From Paractinoplanes tereljensis (GTDB taxonomy: Bacteria > Actinomycetota > Actinomycetes > Mycobacteriales > Micromonosporaceae): a stretch of 64,000 nt of DNA. Shown here piece by piece: positions 42,843 through 52,500 of the stretch. The stretch spans positions 1 to 64,000 of the forward strand of contig NZ_BOMY01000041.1 in the NCBI RefSeq assembly GCF_016862435.1. Direction: 5' to 3'. The position numbers and the translations under genes are program-made. Position 1 is the first letter of the stretch, and each line of letters opens with the position of its first letter. Below the pieces are notes generated by a model. That model made no database searches. It was not told where the DNA came from and saw nothing but the letters and a program-made list of their open reading frames with translations.

Positions 42843-43346
42843 TCAAGCGACGCGGTCGTGAGTGCGCAGCTGCTGCAGCCAGCGAAGAGTCGCCTTCGCC
42901 ACCTCGGTGTCGAAGGCACTTCGCGCCTCGGCCGGCGTGGTGACTCCAGCCCGGCGCGCAACGCGCGGGCGACGCCCCTCGAACCTGGTCAGGCAGGACT
43001 CGACGACGGCCTCGAAGGTGGCGCGATCGGTCGCCGCCAGGGCGATCAGCACCCGGGCCACGAGGTCCTCGACCGCTTCCTCCGGGCCGACGTCAACGAT
43101 CCACGATCGTTGCCGGTGCCGGCCGGCCTCGGTGATCGACCACACCCGCTTCGCCCCGTGGGACAGGACCTGATCCGTGTAGACGTGGCCGACGCGCTGC
43201 AGGCGGACCAGCGCCACCTCCACCCGCCGGACGTCGAGCCGGTGGGCCGCGCCCAGGGCCTCGGCATGCCGCTGGCGCAACTCGTACGCGCTTGCGGGCC
43301 GGTCACCCAGCATGACCAGGAGAATGTCACCCAGAGTGGCGCTCAC
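42843..43346 (-). CDS. PadR-like transcriptional regulator
   Basis: The GTG at 43346 has GGGGAGG 11 bases upstream; the product is 167 aa. A winged helix near the N-terminus (LGDILLVMLGDRPASAYELRQRH, VEVALVRLQRVGHV, RVWSITEAGRH) and a helical C-terminal domain match PadR organisation. An operator palindrome lies just upstream (43366-43384), suggesting autoregulation and making it the alternative to BlaI as reader of the four boxes. Confidence 0.75.
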   Translation of the reverse strand: MSATLGDILLVMLGDRPASAYELRQRHAEALGAAHRLDVRRVEVALVRLQRVGHVYTDQVLSHGAKRVWSITEAGRHRQRSWIVDVGPEEAVEDLVARVLIALAATDRATFEAVVESCLTRFEGRRPRVARRAGVTTPAEARSAFDTEVAKATLRWLQQLRTHDRVA

Positions 43347-43365
43347 CGCGAGGCACGCCTCCCCT

Positions 43366-43384
43366 CTCCTACAAGATGTAGAAG
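43366..43384. promoter_or_regulatory. Operator palindrome upstream of the PadR gene (copy 4)
   Basis: CTCCTACA-AGA-TGTAGAAG differs by one base from a perfect palindrome and matches copies 1-3 at 36.2-37.0 kb in sequence and 3-bp spacing. Confidence 0.65.
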
Positions 43385-43395
43385 GTAACACGCGG

Positions 43396-45024
43396 TCAGC
43401 TCGGCGCCGACCTTGCGCACGGCGAACCTCGGTCGAAGCTGTAGCGCGCCTCGATGGTGAAGGTGCCGGCGGCCGGGGCCACCAGTTCGGTCCACTCGCC
43501 GTTCTGGGTGAGGCACGCCCGCGGGGTGGCATCGTCGTCGACACCGTCGATCGCCAGCCACGGTGACCAGGCCACCCGCAGCAGTGTGGAGCCGGCCCCG
43601 GGCAGGTGGACCGTGACGGCCGCCGAGCCGACATAGGTCACGGTCGCGGGCGCGGACGCCAGCGGCGTGGAGTCCTGCACCCGGTACACCTGCCAGTCCG
43701 GGTCCGACCACACCAGCGACATCCACGGCTGACCGGCGGTGATGATCCGCGCCTCGGCGACCCCGGCACTGTCCGGCTCGGCGGTGGGCAGCACGACGTA
43801 TCCGACGCTCCAGTCCTGCAGCCACCGCCGATAGGAGCCGGCGGTGAGCGTGCCGTCGTAGAACAGCGGGTTTCGCTCGACGTCCGCCTGCCGGTTCCAC
43901 CCACGGGCCAGGTTGACGTGGGGTGCGATGCCGAACGCCTCCCAGTGCGTGCGCAGCGGCACCACCTCGACCCGGCCCTGCTCGGCGCCGAGGTTGCGCA
44001 GCTCGCGGATCAGCGGTTCGGCATCGGCGACGGTGGCCGCCACCGGCGCCGTCTTGACGTAGTCGGCGACCGGCTGCAGCGCCGTCCAGGCCACCAGCCC
44101 GGCGGCCGCCACGTACGTCATCGTCGCCCACCGGACTCCGGGACCACGCTCGGCGATGACGCTGATCATGATGGCCGCGCCGGCCAGCAGCGCGAGCCGT
44201 TCGACGTTGCTGCCGATCGGGGTGGGAATCGCCCAGCACAGGACGACACCGGCGAAGTACACCCAGGCCCCGGCCCGTACCGTCCGCCAGGCCGGCGGTG
44301 CCAGCACCGCGACCGCCACCGCGGAACCGGCGGTGACCAGCGCGGCGTACCAGGGAAACGGTTGCACTCCGGAGAACGGGAACAGCAGCGAGGTCGCCCC
44401 GATCACCAGCGGCGGGCCCGCGGCGAGCAGGTAGGCATGCCGCCGCCGACCGGTCAGGAACAGCGCCGCCGCCAGCACCTCGACGAACAGGCCGGCGACC
44501 GGGCTGCACAGGGTGGCCACCGTGCCGAGCACCGCCGCGAGCACCGGCCGGGGCCGGCGACCATCGGCGCCGGGCAGCAGGAAGAGGGCCGCCATCAGGG
44601 CGAACACCACGCCCAGCAGGTAGGTGACCCGGCCGGCGGCCAGATTGCCCCACACCGCGACCGCCAGCCCGAGGGCCGGCCAGAGCGGCCGGCGAACCCC
44701 GGACCGACTCAGCAGCAGGCCACCGACCACCGCGCCGGCCGTTCCGGCCAGAACCCCGGTGGTCCGAACACCGAACAGGGCCATGACGTACGGCGAGACG
44801 ATGCTGTACGAAGCCGGGTGAATCCCGCCGTACCAGGACAGGTTGTACGCCGATCCCGGATGTTGCCGGATGAAACTGGTCCAGGCGTACTGGGCGGCGA
44901 GATCGCCGGCGTTGCGAGCCAGCCAAACTCCCCACAGGACACTCAGCACCCCGCCGAGCAGCCCGGCCAGCACGGCCGGGACGTCCCACCGGCGCGCGAG
45001 CAGAAATCGGATGGCTGAACCCAC
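43396..45024 (-). CDS. Multi-pass membrane protein, GT-C-glycosyltransferase-like architecture
   Basis: This 542-aa protein has about ten membrane helices in the first 340 residues and a soluble C-terminal region with beta strands (YVVLPTAEPDSAGV, TLLRVAWSPWLAIDG). The first loop, HPGSAYNLSWYGGIHPASYSIVSPY, is conserved-looking. The layout resembles actinobacterial integral membrane proteins annotated as transporters or cell-envelope glycosyltransferases. I cannot identify a catalytic motif. It begins with a GTG at 45024 without a clear ribosome site. Confidence 0.6.
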   Translation of the reverse strand: MGSAIRFLLARRWDVPAVLAGLLGGVLSVLWGVWLARNAGDLAAQYAWTSFIRQHPGSAYNLSWYGGIHPASYSIVSPYVMALFGVRTTGVLAGTAGAVVGGLLLSRSGVRRPLWPALGLAVAVWGNLAAGRVTYLLGVVFALMAALFLLPGADGRRPRPVLAAVLGTVATLCSPVAGLFVEVLAAALFLTGRRRHAYLLAAGPPLVIGATSLLFPFSGVQPFPWYAALVTAGSAVAVAVLAPPAWRTVRAGAWVYFAGVVLCWAIPTPIGSNVERLALLAGAAIMISVIAERGPGVRWATMTYVAAAGLVAWTALQPVADYVKTAPVAATVADAEPLIRELRNLGAEQGRVEVVPLRTHWEAFGIAPHVNLARGWNRQADVERNPLFYDGTLTAGSYRRWLQDWSVGYVVLPTAEPDSAGVAEARIITAGQPWMSLVWSDPDWQVYRVQDSTPLASAPATVTYVGSAAVTVHLPGAGSTLLRVAWSPWLAIDGVDDDATPRACLTQNGEWTELVAPAAGTFTIEARYSFDRGSPCARSAPS

Positions 45025-45097
45025 GCGGCGCAGGCTATTGGATCAAACCCAGGGAAACGCTGAGAGCCCCCCTCCCCGACGCTTGAGAATACTCACT

Positions 45098-45157
45098 GAT
45101 CAACTCAACAGATTTGCGTTGATCTATCTTGTTCGGCTTTCTATCGTGAGGCCGAAC
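45098..45157. promoter_or_regulatory. Two inverted repeats upstream of the AfsR-like gene
   Basis: GATCAAC (45098-45104) pairs with GTTGATC (45118-45124), and GTTCGGC (45131-45137) with GCCGAAC (45151-45157). The second ends 12 bp before the ATG and could mask the ribosome site (GGGGG). Confidence 0.4.
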
Positions 45158-45169
45158 GGGGGTAAGTCG

Positions 45170-46456
45170 ATGTCGATCGAAGTTCACCTACTCGGTCCGG
45201 TGGAGTTACAGGGAGACGACGGTCCGGTTCAGCCGGGCCCGGCGAAACGGCGGGCGATCCTCGCCGCGCTTGCTCTGGAAGTCAATCGGCCGGTCACCTT
45301 GGACCGGCTCGTCGGTCTGCTCTGGGCCGGGCAGGCGCCCGCGTCCGCGGTCGCGAACATCCGTAACCACGTCGCGGCCCTGCGCGGCACGCTCGGCGAC
45401 CGCATCGTCTCGCGGCCGAGCGCGTACCAGTTGAATCTGGAGCCGCATGAGCTGGACGTGGCGCAGTTCCGGCGGCTCGCGGCACAGGGCCGCGACGCGC
45501 TGGCCCGCGGCGAGCCGGCCGGGGCCGAACCGGACCTGGCGGCGGCCCTGCGGCTGTGGCGCGGGCCGGCCGGGCTCGGGCTGTCCGGCGGGGCCGAGCT
45601 GGACGTCCTGATCGCCGGGCTGGAAACCGACCGGCTGCGGGTGGTCGAGGATCTCGCAGACGTGCGCCTGACCCTCGGGTACACCGATGAGCTGGTCCCG
45701 GCGCTGCGCGATCACCTCACCGCCCACCCGCTGCGGGAACGGGCCTGGGCTCAGCTGATGCTGGCGCACTACCGCTCCAGCGATCTCGGTGCCGCCCTCG
45801 CCGCCTACCGCCAGGCGCAGGCCGCCCTGCAGAGCCAGCTCGGTGTCGAGCCGGGCAGCGCGCTGACCGGCCTGCACGTGGCGATGCTGGACCGCGCGCC
45901 ACAGCTCGACCTGCTGGTCCGGCCGCCCGCCGGCCGCAGCCAGGCCGGCGGCCTCGAGGTGCCTCGCGAGCTTCCACCGGACCCGGCGCTGTTCACCGGG
46001 CGGGCCGGCGAACTGGCCGCGGTGCTGGCCGCCGCCCGGCCGGCACCGGGCCGGCGGGCGCCGGCCGTCGTGGTGGTGCACGGGCCGCCCGGCAGCGGCA
46101 AGACCGCGCTTGTCACCCGGGCCGGGCACCGGCTGGCGCACGCCTTCCCGGACGGGCAGGTCTTCACCGAGGCCGGCCCCGATGTCTCCGCGGCCGACCT
46201 GATGGCCCGGGTGTTACGGGCGTTCGGCGTCCCGGCCGCCGAGGTACCGGAGCACGTGGACGAGCGGATCGGCCGGTACCGGTCGCTGCTCGCGGCGCGC
46301 CGGGTGCTGATCGTGGTGCACGGCGCGGCCTGCGCCGGGCAGGTGCGGCCGCTGGTCCCGGGTTCGGCCGGATCCGCGCTGCTGGTGACCAGCCGATGTC
46401 CGCTGCCGATGCCGGAAGGCGTGCCGCACGTCGAACTGCGGGTCCGGCACCACTGA
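45170..46456 (+). CDS. AfsR/SARP-like regulator, apparently C-terminally short
   Basis: This 428-aa protein has an OmpR-like DNA-binding region (VHLLGPVELQ, KRRAILAALALEVNRPVTLDRLVGLLW, NIRNHVAALRG), a BTAD (about 95-245) and the start of an NB-ARC NTPase with Walker A GPPGSGKTAL (about 305). The protein stops soon after LLVTSRCPLP, where AfsR-type regulators normally continue through the rest of the NTPase and TPRs (600-1,000 aa). It may be a truncated gene or a naturally short variant. A strong terminator follows. Confidence 0.75.
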   Translation: MSIEVHLLGPVELQGDDGPVQPGPAKRRAILAALALEVNRPVTLDRLVGLLWAGQAPASAVANIRNHVAALRGTLGDRIVSRPSAYQLNLEPHELDVAQFRRLAAQGRDALARGEPAGAEPDLAAALRLWRGPAGLGLSGGAELDVLIAGLETDRLRVVEDLADVRLTLGYTDELVPALRDHLTAHPLRERAWAQLMLAHYRSSDLGAALAAYRQAQAALQSQLGVEPGSALTGLHVAMLDRAPQLDLLVRPPAGRSQAGGLEVPRELPPDPALFTGRAGELAAVLAAARPAPGRRAPAVVVVHGPPGSGKTALVTRAGHRLAHAFPDGQVFTEAGPDVSAADLMARVLRAFGVPAAEVPEHVDERIGRYRSLLAARRVLIVVHGAACAGQVRPLVPGSAGSALLVTSRCPLPMPEGVPHVELRVRHH

Positions 46457-46465
46457 TGCCCGGAA

Positions 46466-46506
46466 ACGGTGAAGCCCGAGGCGACCAGCGCCTCGGGCTT
46501 CACCGT
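46466..46506. terminator. Strong bidirectional terminator
   Basis: CGGTGAAGCCCGAGGCG (46467-46483) and its exact complement (46489-46505) form a 17-bp stem, extended by one A-T pair, with a 5-base loop between the convergent AfsR-like and RHS genes. Confidence 0.85.
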
Positions 46507-46508
46507 GG

Positions 46509-49500
46509 TTACGGGTTGGGTACCGGACCGGGTTGTGGGTTCGGCACGGTCGGAGCCGGCGGGGGCATGCTCGACGGCGGGGACATGTTGGGTGTGAACA
46601 GGCGGTAGAAGGACCGGAACTTGGTGCCTCGCGACCTGGTCAGCAGCTGGCCGCCGAGTTCGACCCGGTTGCCGAGCTCGGCGTTGCAGATGTACATGCA
46701 CACGGCCCGGTTGGCGCCGCCCTCGACGATCACCTGGGTGTCGCCGAGGCTGCCGATGATGGTCTCCTCGGCGTGCTGCCCGGAGTCCTTCGGGTTGGTG
46801 ACGAACTCGATCTCGATCTCGTTGCCGTAGACCGCCCGGATCTTGTCCTCCCAGCCGGCCGGCATGGTCGCCTCGGCGTCGTCGGGCTGAGCCACCGCCA
46901 CCTTGATCTTGTAGGTGTTGGTCTCCGAGTCCCACACCTTGATCACCGAGGTGGTGCTGTTCTTGGCGAGGTACGGGCGCCGGGAGTCGTTCAGCTCCGT
47001 GGCCAGGTCGGCGGCCTGCTCGGCACCCTCCTCGGTGCCGTGGATGCCGGCCTGGTCGGCCTTGTCGTCGGCGCTGAGCTCGCCGTCGTCGGTGGCGATC
47101 GACCAGATCATCCAGCCGATTCCGCCGAGGGCCAGGGTCACACCAGCGACTATCGCCAGCTCGACCGCCGCCGCGGCCGCCGCCGCGAGCACGGCCTCGA
47201 CGAGTCCGGCGATGATCGGAGCCGGGACGTCGGTGTGCCCGTTCAGCTCCACCCGGTTGATCGGGTTACCGCCGGCGAAGGCGTACCGGTTGCCGGTCCA
47301 CGGGTCGAGCCCGAGGTTCATGTCGGCCAGGGCACCGTTGTAGCTGTCCCGGGTCTGGAACCGGTTCAGGCCCGGGTTGTAGTCCCGGAAACCCATGTCG
47401 TAGGTGCCCGCCTGCTGGTCCCAGCGCTTGGCGTTGAACCGGTAGACGTTGTAGGCCTCCTTGGTCGGGTCGGCGGCGTCCGGCTTGTCGATCCCGGTGA
47501 ACTCGGCGTCGGCGTTCCGGCCGTACGCGGTGTAGCCGTACGTGGCCTTGGTGTTGCCGCTCTGGTCGGTCAGCTGGTCGACGTCGGAGTGCGCGTTGTA
47601 CCCGTAGTAGTCGGTCTCGGTCGACCCGTTGTCGCCGTAGGTGATCTGGGAGAGCCGCTCCCCCCACGGCGAGTACTGATAGGACTTCTCGACGGTGCCG
47701 GCGACCTCCTCCTCGAGGACGTCACCGCCCAGGCCCAGGTAGTTGAAGACGGTGGTCTTGGCCTTGGATGTGCCGACGTCGGTGCTCTTCGACGAGGTCC
47801 GGTCCATCGGGTCGTAGGTGTACTTCGTGGTCGACGTTCCGCTGCCGTCGTTGCGCCGGTTCTGCACGATGTGGTCGAAACCGTCGTAGGTGTTGCGCTC
47901 GACGACCTGACCACCCGAGGTGACCGTGTCGAGCCGGCCGTACGGGTCGTAGTTGTACTTGGCGGTGGCCCCACCGGCCGTCGAGGTGAGCAGCCGGTTC
48001 CGGTCGTACCGGAAGGTGGTTTGAAGGCCGTTGACCGTCTGGTCTATGACGTTGTTGTTGGCGTCGTGGACGTAGGTCTCGGTGGCCGGATGGTCGCCGG
48101 TCTTGGTGACCTTGGCGATCCGGTCCTGCGGGTCGTAGTTGTAGTCGGTGCTGCTGGAGAGGTACGCCGCGTTGTTGTCGGCGTTCATCTTCTTGGCGAC
48201 CTCGCGGGACCGGTTGCCGTTCAGGTCGTAGTCGAGCGTCGACTCCGAGACGAGCGTGCCGTTCGGCTTCTTCTCGGCCTGCGACTTGAGCAGCCCGTCG
48301 AGGAAGTACGTGTAGTCGACCGTGTTCCCGTTGCCCTTGACCTCCTTCAGCCGAGCGCCGTCGTCGGCGTACGTGAAGGTGGTGTTCTTCGCCGTGGTGT
48401 CCGTGGCGGACTTGCCGTTCGTCACCTTGGCCAGCTGGTCACGAGCGTCGTACTCGTACTTCGCGAACTGCTTGTCGTGCGTGGTGGTGACCGCCGCACC
48501 GTTCTCGTTGTAGGTGAACGAGCTGGTGTTGACCGTCGTGCCGGACTTCGACTCGACCACCTTGGCGACCTGGTTCAGGCCGGTGTACTCGACGGTGTAG
48601 GCGTCGGCCCGGGCGGCCGACGAGGCATCGGCGATCTTCGTGAGGTTGCCGTTGGCGTCGTAGGTGTAGGAGTAGTCGCGCTTCTCGGCGTCGATGTCGG
48701 TGGCGTTGTTGCGCACCAGCTTCACCGCGTCGGCGACCACGATGCCGCCGGCCTTGTCGGTGAGGGTCACCGCGTGCGTGTTGTCCTCGGCGAACTTGTA
48801 GCTGCCGAGGCTGACCCAGCCACCCGAGCCGGTGGTCTGGTTGACGGTGCGGGTGGCCGTCCCGTCGGCGTGGCTGATCGTGAAGGTGGCGTCGGTGGCC
48901 GCACCGGAGACGTTCGGGTAGCGGGTGAACACCTCGTAGGTGCCGTCCAGCGGGACGTTGAGCTGCCAGCTGAACGCGTTGGTGCCGGTGCCGGCGGCGT
49001 GGGTCGCGTAGTCCGCGCCGTACTTGCCGGTCGCGGTCTCCCCCGTCGGCCAGTCGCCGGTGGCGGTGGTGTTGCTGAAGTCGGCGTTGTCGACCAGCAC
49101 GACCTGGTTGCCGACCGGCACACCGTCGTCGGTCCGCGCCTTGAGTTTGCCGTCCGGGTAGTACGACCAGCCCATCGTGCGGCTGGACGAGCCACCCGCG
49201 GCCGTGACGGTGCGAGCGGCCTGCTGACCGAGCGCGTCGTAGTCGTACGTCGTCGTGATGTCCAGCGGGTCGGTGCTGGACTTGTTCCACCCGTTGTCGA
49301 AGTAGGTGTAGTCGGCGTCGTTGCGGACCTTCTGCCCGTTCGACGGCGGCGAGCTCGACTTCGTCAGCCGGCCGGCCGCGTCGTAGGTGTAGAGGGTTTT
49401 GTCCGGCGTGTTGTAGCGGGAGTCGTCCTTGTCGTACGCCGACTGGGTCTCCTTCACCCGGTTCAGCGCGTCGTAGACGCTGACCTCGGCGAAGTCGTCC

Positions 49501-52500
49501 GGATCGTCGGTGGTGGCGACACCGCGCGGGGTGATCATCCGGGTCCGGTTGCCGGCCTTGTCGTACTCGTAGCGCATCGTGCGGTAGGTGATCGTGCCGC
49601 TGTCGTTGCGGTACGGCACCTTCATCTCGACCGTGTTGCCGCGCACGTCCCGGGTGACCCGGGTGGTGTTGCCGAGCGCGTCGGTCGCGGCCGAGACCAG
49701 GCCGTCCCGGTCGAACTCCGAGGTGCTCGTCTTGCCCAGCGCGTCGGTGGTGCTGATCCGCCGGTGCGCCTTGTCGTAGGCGTACTTGGTGGTGTAGTCG
49801 GTGGTGTCGCTGGTGGCGTTCTTGCGCGGGTCGACCACCGTGACGACGTTGCCGACGTTGTCGTACGCGTAACTGATCTTCTGGCCCAGCGCGTTGACCA
49901 CCGAGGTCTGCTGGTAGATCTCGTCGTAGCCGACGGTCGTCGTGTAGTCCCCCACCGTGGAGGTCAGGTTGCCCTTCGGCTCGGTGGTGGTGAGCAGGTT
50001 GCCGACCTTGTCGTAGGTGTACGACTCGGTGCTCACCGGGTCCGACTCGACGTCCTTCGGCGCGGTGGCCGACTTCAGCTGGTCGGCGGCGTCGTAGACC
50101 GCGGTGGCCACCGCGCCGTTGGCCGCCGTGTCCTTGGTGATGTTGTCGTTGGTGTCGTAGACCGGAGCCGGCGTGGTGATGAACACGCCGTTCGCCTGGT
50201 CCTTCGGGACCTTCTGCTCGAGCGGCCGGCCGAACACGTCGTACGTCAGGGTGGTGGCCTTGCCCAGCGGGTCGGTGACCTTGACGGTGTTGCCGCGGAT
50301 GTCGTACCCGTACTTCGTGCTGTTGGTCAGGGCGTCGGTGATCGTCTGCGGGAAGCCGTTGGCGTCGTAGGCGCTGTACCCGGTGAGGTTGCCGTTCGGG
50401 TCGGTGGAGGTCAGCGGCTGACCCCACGTGTCGTACGTGGTCTTGGTGACCGCGCCGGACGGATCGGTGACGGTCGCGATGTCACCGGCGGTGGTGTAGC
50501 TGACCTGGTACTTGCGGCCCTCCGGGGAGGTCTTCGTGGCCACCTCGGCCACATAACCGCCGAGCTGGGTGAAGTAGGTCAGAACCGTGCCCGCGGTGCC
50601 GTTCGCGACGGCGACGGCGTCCTTCTTCTCGGTCGGGTACCCGGTCTTGGCGTCGTATTTCCAGGTGGAGACGGCGCCGTTGGCCTCGGTCAGCGACACC
50701 ACGTTGTGGTCGTCGTCCCAGCCGAGCTTGGTGACCTGGCCCTTCGCGTTGACGGTCTGGAAGGCCCGCCCGTACCCGTCGTGGTAGTAGGTGGATTTGT
50801 GGTTCTCGGCGTCGGTGACGGTGGCCTCGGCGTTGCCGCCCTTGACGTAGCCGAACTTGGTCACGCCGCCCAGCCGGTCGGTGTACGACTTGGTCCGCCA
50901 CTCCGGGTTCTTGTCGTCCCCGGCCGCCGAGTAGGTGTAGGCCACGTCGGTGGCGTTGCCCCGCGGGTCGGTGACCTTGACCAGCTTGACGTTCTTGTTG
51001 CCCTGGGTCCGGTCGTACTGGAACTTGAACGTCTTCGACGCGCCGTTGGTCGAGCCGGCGCCGTCCACCAGCTCGCCGAGCAGACCCTTCTCGGTGTACG
51101 TGAAGGTCAGCTTCCGGCCGCTGACGTCGGTGATCGACCGGACGTGGTCGATGATCCGCGGGTTGCTCAGCCGGGTCGCCGACTTCCGCGTCCAGGTGTC
51201 GCCGTCGATGTAGTCGTAGGAGTCACCCTTGCCGAAGTAGTCGAGCGTGATGGTCTGCCGGCCGGCCGGGTCGGTGACGTACCGCAGGAACTTCTCCGGC
51301 GAGTTGTCGCACCTACGCTCCTCGTAGGTGAACGTCATCGTGTTGCCGTTCTTGTCCACCGTGGCGGTCAGGTAGCCGTCGCAGTCGTAGAAGAACTGCG
51401 TGCGGTCCGGCCGGGTCAGCGACCAGGCCCGCGGCTCCTGGGCGTTCCGCTTGCAGCTGACCCCGGCCTTCTGCTGCAGGTAGAGGTGCACGCCCTTGGG
51501 GCTCACCCAGGTGCCGGTCTTCTCGTCGAGGGTGAACCAGTGGCTGGTGCCGTCACCGTCGGTGAAGGTCACCCGCTTCGCCTTGGAGAAGCTCGGGTGG
51601 AAGTCCAGCGGGCTGCCCAGCCGCATCATCGACGAGGTCTGCAGCGACCAGCCGTACCCGGCGACCGCGTCGCTGGAGTCGAGCGAGTTGTAGGCCAGCC
51701 GGACGAAGCTGGACAGGCCCCGGCCCGGGTTGGCGAACGCGTTGTACTGCCAGACCGTGTTGCCGGAGTACAGGTTGTTCATCAGGCTGCTGCCGGCGCC
51801 GGTGTTCTTGCCGGCGTAGGAGTAGAAGTTCTCCAGGCCGAGCTGGTCCGACGTGGGCTCGACCACCGGGAAGTGGTGTGACAGCGGCGCGATCGAGGCG
51901 AGCTGCGACAGCGTCTGCCCGGTGGTCTTGTTCTTCAGCTCCCAGCTGATCGTGTAATCGGTCTTCAGGTTGCCCTCGGTCGTCGAGGGCGGCGTCGTCA
52001 CGGTGGCGGTCAGGTCGGCGGTGCCGCCGGACGGCACGTCGGCCGGCAGCGCGGTGACCTCGGTCGAGCCGGTGACCGCCTCACCGTCCTCCCTGGTCCA
52101 GGCGTACGACAGCTGCCAGTCGGCGGCCGTCCAGGTGTCGGCGGTGGGGTTGGAGACCGACACCGGGGTGGTGAAGGTGGTCGCCGGCGGCGCACCGTCG
52201 GGCAGCTCCGGTGCGTAGTAGGTCGACTCCGGGGTCTGCTCCAGGTAGGTGACCTCCAGCGTCGGGCGCAGCAGCGGCTCCTGGGCCTCCGCCGACAGCA
52301 GCATCGCCCGGGCCGTCTGGTTCACCTCGTCGCGCTGCTTGAGCAGCAGGCCGAAGTTGGCCGCCGGGGTGGTCACCCAGTTCTTGGCGGCCGCGGTGAC
52401 GTTCCAGGTCGCCCACTCCGGGTCGTTGGTGAAGCTGTTGCTGGCGGACAGGGCGGTGCCGTTGTAGTCACCGCCCGGCGTGCTCCAGGCGGTGGTGCCG

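Noticed and set aside
46533..51881. A 1,782-codon open frame on the plus strand opposite the RHS gene
   Set aside because: It is the antisense shadow of GC-rich repeat codons; composition is Val/Arg/Gly-biased without any domain, and the minus-strand frame is clearly the RHS protein.
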